Origin: Candidatus Woesearchaeota archaeon
Lineage (GTDB): Archaea; Nanobdellota; Nanobdellia; SCGC-AAA011-G17; GW2011-AR17
Assembly (NCBI GenBank): GCA_009691355.1
Contig: SICW01000017.1
Coordinates: 1 to 13,801 of the forward strand
Length of the DNA: 13,801 nucleotides
Direction: 5' to 3'
Position numbers and translations under genes: made by a program. A model generated the notes under the pieces. It did not search any database and was not told the origin of the DNA. It worked only from the letters and a program-made list of their open reading frames with translations. This document shows, piece by piece, positions 6,811 to 11,705 of the stretch (position 1 is its first letter; each line of letters opens with the position of its first letter).

Positions 6811-8139
6811 TTAATTCGGCTTTGTAATATTCACATTCTTAATGAGAGTATACGGTACCGTTGTAGGTGTTTCTACTTCCCAACTTTTTATTTGTGTTGC
6901 TTCTTTTCCTAATGCAGAAATATTCTTTAGTACTTTAAGCATATTCTCGGAGATACGAATATCTTTCAATGGTTTCTTTATTTTTCCGTTTTCTATGTAG
7001 AATGCACCATCACGAGGAATAGTAGAAAAGTCTCCTGTCTCATGATTTTGGAAACGAGTATACCAGACGTTAGTAATGTAAATTCCTTTCTTTATTTCTT
7101 TAAAGAGTTCTTCTTTGCTATAATTCCCTTCTTTGAGTACTGGACTAAATGCTCGAGGTGAAATAAGTCCTGCATTTCCTGTGCTTTTGACTTTGTAGCG
7201 CTTTGCTGTGGATGCATTATGCAAATAATTTTTGAAAACACCTTTTTCTATAATACTTGTTCTTTGTGTAGGTGTTCCTTCTGCATCATAAGGAGTTGAT
7301 CCATAGCCATTTGTAATTGTAGGATCATCATATATATTTACTAAAGGATTGGCTATTGTTTTTCCGAGTTGATCCTTTAAACATGATAATCCTGATTCTA
7401 CAGAGAAGATTGATGCGTTATCTGCGAAACGATCTACAATTGCAGAGATTGCATGTGGTGCAAAGATCACATCAAAATTGCCAGACATTGCTATCTTGGG
7501 GCCTTTGGATAGTTGTGCGATTTGTGTTGCATGCTCTGTTGCTTGCTGTATCTTTATTTTGTTTTTCATACGGGATACACAAGAGCCATAGCCGGAGCTA
7601 TTTTTATCAATTAAGGTTCGTATAGCAAAGTAGAGGCCTGTACCCTTTTCTCTTGCTTGGACATTATTTGATGTTAGTAAATAAGACTGTCCAGAGGTTT
7701 TTTCTAATGTGCCAGAGCAACGTTTTGTTTTTTTCTTTGCAATGTCTATTGCTTGCTTGACCATATCTACCATTTCTTCACTAAGTGATTCTATTTTAGG
7801 ATCATAGCATTCTTTTTCTTCTCTATATTTGAATGGGCCTTGTGCAATGCCTTGGTAGTCTTTGTTTGCTTGCATTTTGCTTAGGCTTTTCAGGATATGT
7901 TCAGCACATTTCTTTGCAGTTTCTTTGTCAAATGTTCTTAAGGAGCTTGTGACAATCCTTTGATTCTTTGTTGCAAAGATACTCAGGTTAGTGCTTTCCC
8001 ATGTTTTGGTTGTAGAAATCTTATTGTTGACAAATTTAATGAGAGTTGTTTCTCCGCAGCCTAGCTGTAGAACTACATCATCTGCTCCTTTTCTTTTGAG
8101 TTCTTCTAAAAGGAACTGTGTGATTTCTTCGTGTTTCAT
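6811..8139 (-). CDS. pmbA: TldE/PmbA family protease subunit
   Basis: A 442-residue protein of the TldD/PmbA (U62) family. It has the family N-terminal half, then APHAISAIVDRF, NIYDDPTITNGYGS, an EGTPTQRTSIIEKGVFKNYL stretch, and the C-terminal IPRDGAFYIENGKIKKPL. The HExxxH zinc motif of the partner is absent here, as expected for the non-catalytic TldE (PmbA) subunit. By family knowledge TldD and TldE form a heterodimeric metalloprotease that unfolds and degrades small peptides; in bacteria it matures microcin B17 and degrades CcdA. The start overlaps the TldD stop by 4 nt (ATGA), so the subunits are made together. Length is normal and no damage is visible. No RiPP precursor is obvious beside it. 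Confidence 0.93.
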   Translation of the reverse strand: MKHEEITQFLLEELKRKGADDVVLQLGCGETTLIKFVNNKISTTKTWESTNLSIFATKNQRIVTSSLRTFDKETAKKCAEHILKSLSKMQANKDYQGIAQGPFKYREEKECYDPKIESLSEEMVDMVKQAIDIAKKKTKRCSGTLEKTSGQSYLLTSNNVQAREKGTGLYFAIRTLIDKNSSGYGSCVSRMKNKIKIQQATEHATQIAQLSKGPKIAMSGNFDVIFAPHAISAIVDRFADNASIFSVESGLSCLKDQLGKTIANPLVNIYDDPTITNGYGSTPYDAEGTPTQRTSIIEKGVFKNYLHNASTAKRYKVKSTGNAGLISPRAFSPVLKEGNYSKEELFKEIKKGIYITNVWYTRFQNHETGDFSTIPRDGAFYIENGKIKKPLKDIRISENMLKVLKNISALGKEATQIKSWEVETPTTVPYTLIKNVNITKPN

Positions 8140-9548
8140 TTTATCCTTAAACCTTGAAGTCGTATACTTGGTCCACCTAAAGTTACTGGAATTCCTTGCA
8201 TGGGGTCACCTTTTCCACAGTCACCTGCGTGTAATTCCAGGTTTTTTCCCATTGCATCTATTGCTGGATACATCTTTAAAGAGGATACTTCTAAAATTGG
8301 ACTTATTACGGGTGTAGAAATTTCTCCGTTTTCAATGAGATATGCTTCTGCTCCTGTGTATTTTTGGTTTAGCCTTCTATCGTCAATATTCCATTCCATG
8401 AAGTTTTTCATGTAGATTCCTTTTTTGATTCCTTCAAAAAGCTCTTCTTCTTTGTAATCTCCAGGAAGCATGAAGGTATTTGACATTCGAATAATGGGTT
8501 CTTTTTCAAAGTCTGAGGCACGAGAGGAGCCATTGCTTTTGGTTTTGAGTTCAAAAGCTGTTTCTCTGTTTTGGAGGAATTCGTTTACTTTTCCATCTTT
8601 AATGAGTAATTTTCTTCGTGCTTTTACTCCTTCATTATCATAAAGGAAATAGCCATAACTATTTGTAATGGTTGGATCATCTGCAATGCTGACAATGGAG
8701 GAAGCCATTTTTTTTCCTTTCATTGCGAGTTGTACGTATGATTCTCCTGCCTGTGCAGCTTCTCTTCCAAGAATACGGTCTGCTTCAAAGGGATGACCGC
8801 AACTTTCATGTGCCATAATTCCGGAAACTTGTGGACCACAGACAATGGGCATGACACCTTGAGGAGTTTTGATTCCTTTTTTTAAGATGTTACTCATGCT
8901 GGTGACTTCTTCTGTGAATATTTTTGGAATGTTCCATTTGAGTACTTGCTCCCAACCACCGGAAGCACCATATACCCAATATCGTTGCGTGACTTTTTGA
9001 TTGGCATTGATTGTTAGGAAATAATAGAAATTCATTTTTGGTACATGTGCGAGAATCTTTGCACCATCAGAGTTTGTGAAATATTCTGTACAGTCTGTGT
9101 CACTTAGCACTACGTAGCGAGAAGGTACAGACACTTTTGTATCTTGGATTGCTTTCTCTGCATCTTGCAAGAGTTGTATTTTTTGTTCGACACCAATATC
9201 TGCAAGTTGTATTTTTTGTTTTACTTCGTATTTTGCTTGCTGGGCTTTTTCTTTGGAAAGTTGAGTGTTTTCACCTAAGCTTTTTGTTCCTTTTGTGATT
9301 TTTAATCCTTTTTCGAGTATTTCTGAAATTCTCTTTTTTGTGAGTTCATTTGTAGATACGAAGCCTAGTTTTTTGTTGATGATAAAACGTATGCCTATAC
9401 CTTCGAAGCTATCAAAACTAGATGCTTCTATTGTGCCGTTCTTCATGACGAGAGAATTTGCAGTGGTGCTTTCTAGGCGAGCTTCAGCGTAACTTGCACC
9501 AAGCTTTCGTGCTTGTTCTATAGAAAAATTAGCAATATCTTCGTCCAT
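8136..9548 (-). CDS. tldD: TldD family zinc metalloprotease, catalytic subunit
   Basis: A 470-residue TldD. Zinc motif HExxxH is present as HESCGH at 247-252. The conserved C-terminal AGDCGKGDPMQG supplies C444, the likely third metal ligand. SIADDPTITNSYGYFLYDNEG and RASDFEKEPIIRMSNTF are further family blocks. It is the catalytic half of the TldD/TldE peptidase, which threads short unstructured peptides into a closed chamber; it is cytoplasmic, with no signal peptide. First gene of a two-gene operon with PmbA. A TATA box (CTATTTAAA on the minus strand, 9571-9579) lies 23-31 bases before the ATG, so the transcript is probably leaderless. Length and motifs are complete, and activity is expected. 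Confidence 0.94.
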   Translation of the reverse strand: MDEDIANFSIEQARKLGASYAEARLESTTANSLVMKNGTIEASSFDSFEGIGIRFIINKKLGFVSTNELTKKRISEILEKGLKITKGTKSLGENTQLSKEKAQQAKYEVKQKIQLADIGVEQKIQLLQDAEKAIQDTKVSVPSRYVVLSDTDCTEYFTNSDGAKILAHVPKMNFYYFLTINANQKVTQRYWVYGASGGWEQVLKWNIPKIFTEEVTSMSNILKKGIKTPQGVMPIVCGPQVSGIMAHESCGHPFEADRILGREAAQAGESYVQLAMKGKKMASSIVSIADDPTITNSYGYFLYDNEGVKARRKLLIKDGKVNEFLQNRETAFELKTKSNGSSRASDFEKEPIIRMSNTFMLPGDYKEEELFEGIKKGIYMKNFMEWNIDDRRLNQKYTGAEAYLIENGEISTPVISPILEVSSLKMYPAIDAMGKNLELHAGDCGKGDPMQGIPVTLGGPSIRLQGLRIK

Positions 9549-9570
9549 ATTTTTTAAAAGGGGTAGAATC

Positions 9571-9579
9571 TTTAAATAG
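9571..9579. promoter_or_regulatory. bidirectional TATA box between tldD and the plus-strand small gene
   Basis: TTTAAATAG on the plus strand and CTATTTAAA on the minus strand are both good archaeal box A sequences. Toward tldD the distance to ATG is 23 bases (leaderless). Toward the plus strand it would start RNA near 9600, about 15 bases before the ATG at 9615. The minus direction is well supported by spacing; the plus direction is tentative. Confidence 0.5.
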
Positions 9580-9614
9580 TTTCTGGCTTTTTTTGTGAGT
9601 AGAATACTTAATAA

Positions 9615-9746
9615 ATGCTTTTGTTCTTTGCTTGGGTATGGGTAGGTTTACTAGTGTCTTTTTTGTTTTGCTTGTTGCTCTTTTCTCTTTTGGCTGTTCT
9701 TTATCTTCTTATGAGAAAGACTCCTTCCAAGAGAAGAAAGAAATAA
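9615..9746 (+). CDS. possible small single-helix membrane protein with basic tail
   Basis: A 43-codon frame. Residues 2-32 are almost wholly hydrophobic (Leu/Phe/Val-rich, starting MLLFFAWVWVGLLV), and the C-terminus is strongly basic (MRKTPSKRRKK). This is what a one-helix inner-membrane peptide with a cytoplasmic positive tail looks like. A plus-strand TATA box lies at 9571-9578, and a T-rich run (9747-9770) starts right after the stop codon, as an archaeal terminator would. Against it: no good Shine-Dalgarno sequence, and the pyrimidine-rich DNA would give hydrophobic peptides in any frame. An overlapping frame (9638-9775) reads as a weak lipoprotein and looks less natural. No family is recognised. 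Confidence 0.35.
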   Translation: MLLFFAWVWVGLLVSFLFCLLLFSLLAVLYLLMRKTPSKRRKK

Positions 9747-9770
9747 TTTTTTTTCTTATTTTTTTCTTTT
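9747..9770 (+). terminator. T-rich stretch, probable archaeal terminator
   Basis: Two runs of seven to eight T bases separated by CTTA, then TTTTCTTTT-type sequence, directly after the stop of the small plus-strand frame. Archaeal polymerase terminates at U-rich tracts without needing a hairpin. It would act on plus-strand transcripts only. Confidence 0.4.
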
Positions 9771-9801
9771 CGTAAGTTTTATATGCTTCAAGAGTGTTAT
9801 A

Positions 9802-9923
9802 CGCTGGAGCTGGGATTTGAACCCAGATATCTCGTGGTGGAGAACAGGGTTTACTCAGACCTTTAGTCCCGCAAAGCTAAAGGCTTTTGAGATCCTTGCC
9901 ATACTAGATTAGGCGACTCCAGT
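9802..9923 (-). tRNA. tRNA-Leu (anticodon CAA) with 34-nt archaeal intron
   Basis: Read on the minus strand. Acceptor arm ACTGGAG (9923-9917) pairs with CTCCAGC (9809-9803). D arm is GCC...GGC (9914-9912 with 9900-9898). The anticodon loop CTCAAAA carries CAA at 9889-9887. The T arm is CTGGG-TTCAAAT-CCCAG (ending at 9810). The long variable region (9845-9827, with TCTC/GAGA able to pair) makes it class II, hence Leu. Removing the intron leaves 88 nt. No CCA is encoded. Oddities: A1-C72 and A30-C40 mismatches, A at position 18 instead of G, and G73 rather than the usual Leu discriminator A. It may be a divergent functional tRNA, one repaired after transcription, or a decaying copy. No clear promoter was found beyond weak AT-rich sequence around 9950-9965. 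Confidence 0.85.
9852..9885 (-). other. tRNA intron (bulge-helix-bulge) at position 37/38
   Basis: CTCA (9891-9888) pairs with TGAG (9857-9854) as the 4-bp central helix. The 5' bulge AAA is cut after 9886 and the 3' bulge TAA is cut after 9852. Inside, CCTTTAG (9883-9877) pairs perfectly with CTAAAGG (9866-9860) around a 10-nt loop. One extra unpaired base (9858 or 9859) makes it slightly relaxed. This is the canonical substrate of archaeal tRNA splicing endonuclease, and it is strong evidence that the genome is archaeal. Confidence 0.8.
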
Positions 9924-10061
9924 GTATTCTTCCTTAGTAGTATTCTATTCAAAAATTTTTACACAAAATTTCCGCAAATGTTTTAGAAATCCTGAAAGAT
10001 TTTCAAACAAATGTTTTCTTTTGAAGAAATCATTATAAATAGATAATAGATTTTTATCATT
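9924..10061. other. 138-base intergenic region between tRNA and vWA gene
   Basis: AT-rich spacer between divergently transcribed genes. It contains CAAATGTTTT twice (9975-9984 and about 10008-10017), of unknown meaning, and the vWA promoter at its right end. A weak AT-rich stretch (9950-9965) could be the tRNA promoter on the minus strand. I see no further gene. Confidence 0.4.
10033..10040 (+). promoter_or_regulatory. TATA box of the vWA gene
   Basis: TTATAAAT lies 22-29 bases before the ATG at 10062, the same spacing as the other leaderless-type promoters here. No Shine-Dalgarno sequence precedes the ATG. Confidence 0.6.
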
Positions 10062-10805
10062 ATGAGATATTTTTTTCCTTTGCTTATTGCTTCTGCATTT
10101 GCTGGAGAGCCTATACTCTCTGTTCCTTTAGAAAAAGAACTAGTTTTACCTAATTACTTTCCTCAGACTCTGGTACCTGATCTTTTTCCCCCTTTAGAAA
10201 AAAAACTTCAAGATACAGTGAGTTGTTCTTCTTTGGATATTCTTTTCTTGTATGATGTTACAGGTTCCATGGAAAGTACGCTTGCATCTGCACGACAAAC
10301 AGGTATGCGCTTGCTTCGTGGAATTAAAGCCCAGTGTAAAGATGTACGTTTTGCATTTGCAACGGTTGCTGATTTTCCTGTGTATGGTGGTGTTACTGAT
10401 TCACCTTATACTTTAGTATCTGCTTTTTCTTCCTCTCCGGATCTTTCTTACAAAGCTGTAGAACATCTTCTTGTTTCTGGAGGTGGTGATAGTCCTGAAG
10501 CTTATCCTTATGCCTTACGAAAAGCTTCCAATGAAGATTGGAGAGAAGATGCACAACGATTTGTTGTTTTGGTTGCAGACTCTACTGCACGAGACCTTAG
10601 GCAGTTACAAGAGAGTGTTACACATTCTAACTTTACTTTACTTGCTTTGATTTCAGAGCATACGCAACTTTCGTATTGGCAGCAGGTTACTCCTTTTACT
10701 TTTCCACTTCCTCCATCAGAAATGTATGACCATATTGTCTTAGATGCACTAGAGAAAGGTTGTAGGTCAAAGTCTTCTTCTCAAGAAGTTGCGTCACTTC
10801 GTTAG
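10062..10805 (+). CDS. secreted von Willebrand factor A domain protein
   Basis: A 247-residue protein. Residues 1-14 form a short signal peptide (MRYFFPLLIASAFA, likely cut before GE). A proline-rich linker follows (30-45). The vWA domain runs about 57-235: LDILFLYDVTGSM holds the MIDAS motif D65-x-T-G-S69, GGGDSPEAYPYAL (140-152) matches the loop seen in many extracellular vWA proteins, and VVLVADST (168-175) supplies D173. Three cysteines (C55, C92, C234) could form a disulfide. The MIDAS residues needed for metal-dependent protein binding look intact. It has no membrane anchor after the signal peptide, so it is predicted to be released or bound to a surface partner. It stands alone with its own promoter; partner unknown. 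Confidence 0.85.
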   Translation: MRYFFPLLIASAFAGEPILSVPLEKELVLPNYFPQTLVPDLFPPLEKKLQDTVSCSSLDILFLYDVTGSMESTLASARQTGMRLLRGIKAQCKDVRFAFATVADFPVYGGVTDSPYTLVSAFSSSPDLSYKAVEHLLVSGGGDSPEAYPYALRKASNEDWREDAQRFVVLVADSTARDLRQLQESVTHSNFTLLALISEHTQLSYWQQVTPFTFPLPPSEMYDHIVLDALEKGCRSKSSSQEVASLR

Positions 10806-10891
10806 GAGTTGTCACTTGCCAAAAATTTCGCTTATAAAGATTTATTTTCCATTAAACCTATATTTTGAAATGTATATTTTCCTTTCTAAAG

Positions 10892-10899
10892 ATATATAA
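10892..10899 (+). promoter_or_regulatory. TATA box of the small winged-helix gene
   Basis: ATATATAA in the 151-base gap after the vWA gene. Initiation near 10920 would leave a leader of roughly 35 nt. That leader carries a strong GGGGTGGTGG Shine-Dalgarno stretch (10944-10953), so this gene differs from the leaderless ones. Another TATA-like TTATAAAG lies near 10830. Confidence 0.45.
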
Positions 10900-10956
10900 A
10901 GAAAATGGGTTTGTATAGCACTAGAGTTTTGTTTTTTCAAAAAGGGGTGGTGGTAA

Positions 10957-11157
10957 GTGACGAAGGATACAAAAACAAGTATAAGAGCTATTATTGAAAA
11001 ATTAACCTTAGAAAGCCGGTCGGTGTTTTCTCATAAGGTGTTTGACATTGCTGGAGAGATGGGCTTAGGCGAAATGATTGTCAAAGATTGTTTGCAACAG
11101 CTTATGGAAGAAAAATTTATTTCTGAGCCTATGCAGGGTGTTTTGCAAAGGGTTTAA
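10957..11157 (+). CDS. small putative winged-helix DNA-binding protein
   Basis: A 66-residue protein starting at GTG. The start is supported by a purine-rich GGTGG at 10946-10950, six bases upstream and matching archaeal anti-Shine-Dalgarno pairing. The sequence is one compact domain: helix (IRAIIEKLTL), SRSVFSHKVFDIAGEMGLGEMIVKDCLQQLMEE as a helix-turn-helix-like pair, then KFISEPMQGVLQRV as a short beta wing. This is the shape of minimal wHTH proteins that serve as transcription or replication accessories in archaea. I do not recognise the family by name. Its stop overlaps by 4 bases with the stop of the convergent membrane protein gene. Confidence 0.7.
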   Translation: MTKDTKTSIRAIIEKLTLESRSVFSHKVFDIAGEMGLGEMIVKDCLQQLMEEKFISEPMQGVLQRV

Positions 11158-11411
11158 GTAAGACTTTTGATTTCTTTTTCTATATTTTTTAGTTTTCCTT
11201 TGATGTTGAAAATTATGAAGCTGATTGTTCCGCTAAAAAATGTTGAAACTATTACAAACATAAATACTTCTTTCATTTGCAATTGATTTGTGAAGACTGC
11301 AATGATGATAGCTATGCAGTAGGATAAGATTGCCGCAGCAGAGATATTAAGATATTGAAGGTATTTGTTGTATCTCAGATCTAGAATATTCTTCTCAATA
11401 GTTTTATCCAT
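11154..11411 (-). CDS. small two-helix membrane protein of unknown function
   Basis: An 85-residue protein. It has a charged N-terminus (MDKTIEKNILDLRYNKYLQ), a hydrophobic segment about 20-40 (ISAAAILSYCIAIIIAVF), a short hydrophilic loop (TNQLQMKE), a second hydrophobic segment about 49-66, and a Lys/Glu-rich tail (KGKLKNIEKEIKSLT) that could form a short coiled coil. I chose ATG at 11411 over the upstream in-frame ATG at 11435. It sits one base after the stop of the preceding gene and has GAGGAT (11421-11416) as a ribosome site, whereas 11435 would lie inside that gene. It forms an operon with the 56-residue protein upstream. No family recognised. Confidence 0.7.
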   Translation of the reverse strand: MDKTIEKNILDLRYNKYLQYLNISAAAILSYCIAIIIAVFTNQLQMKEVFMFVIVSTFFSGTISFIIFNIKGKLKNIEKEIKSLT

Positions 11412-11412
11412 T

Positions 11413-11583
11413 TTAATCCTCAAAGGAAAAGGCAAGAAAAAGTATTCCTGCCATTAAAAGTGCTGCTCCAGCTGCTGCAATTCCATATTTTTCTTGTGAA
11501 AGCATCACCACAGCAATAATTGTTCCTAGTAAGGCTCCAATAAAACCTGCGATGCTTAGAAGATATTTTGCTCGTTGTTTCAT
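11413..11583 (-). CDS. small two-helix membrane protein, 56 residues
   Basis: A short gene (MKQRAKYLLSIAGF...). A basic N-terminus leads into hydrophobic helix 1 (about 8-28, Gly/Ala/Ile/Val-rich), then a SQEKYG turn and hydrophobic helix 2 (about 35-53), ending FSFED. The two Gly/Ala-rich helices with a short charged hairpin turn suggest a helical hairpin in the membrane. Support for being real: a TATA box 21-30 bases upstream, tight linkage to the next gene (TAA-A-ATG), and a stop codon that overlaps that gene's ribosome site. Function unknown. It may work with its neighbour as a small membrane complex. Confidence 0.7.
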   Translation of the reverse strand: MKQRAKYLLSIAGFIGALLGTIIAVVMLSQEKYGIAAAGAALLMAGILFLAFSFED

Positions 11584-11603
11584 ACTTCTTCTTACAGAAA
11601 CGG

Positions 11604-11613
11604 TTTTAATAAA
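11604..11613 (-). promoter_or_regulatory. TATA box of the small membrane protein operon
   Basis: On the minus strand TTTATTAAAA, 21-30 bases before the ATG at 11583. No Shine-Dalgarno sequence precedes the start, so it is probably leaderless. Confidence 0.55.
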
Positions 11614-11659
11614 GCTTTCTTAGAAAAAGTTGAAAGATTTTTAGAAAGGTGTAAAAAGA

Positions 11660-11667
11660 TTTATAAA
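11660..11667 (+). promoter_or_regulatory. TATA box of the PEP synthase gene
   Basis: TTTATAAA in the context GATTTATAAAG. Initiation about 25 bases on (near 11690) would give a short leader containing GGGGTGA at 11693-11699, a good archaeal ribosome site. The coding region begins close behind it. Confidence 0.6.
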
Positions 11668-11692
11668 GTCTCTTCCTTTGAATATATCTATT

Positions 11693-11699
11693 GGGGTGA
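11693..11699 (+). promoter_or_regulatory. Shine-Dalgarno site that decides the PEP synthase start
   Basis: GGGGTGA matches the archaeal 16S tail. Six bases after it is ATA (11706-11708), the codon where an AUG would be expected. The site also contains a GTG (11696-11698), but that GTG is in a different frame from PEP synthase and reaches a stop within 15 codons. Confidence 0.5.
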
Positions 11700-11705
11700 A
11701 TACGT

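Noticed and set aside
9638..9775. Overlapping 45-residue frame with a lipoprotein-like start (LFSFGC)
   Set aside because: The lipobox is poor, and the C-terminus runs into the T-rich terminator as FFLIFFF. The frame starting at 9615 ends just before that tract and has a more natural membrane-plus-basic-tail layout.
9841..9845. Alternative anticodon stem using GTTCT as positions 39-43
   Set aside because: It would pair AGGAT with two G-U pairs and shorten the variable arm, but it breaks the canonical 3-nt 3' bulge. The chosen fold gives exact 3-4-3 bulge-helix-bulge geometry. It remains possible and is noted in the tRNA finding.
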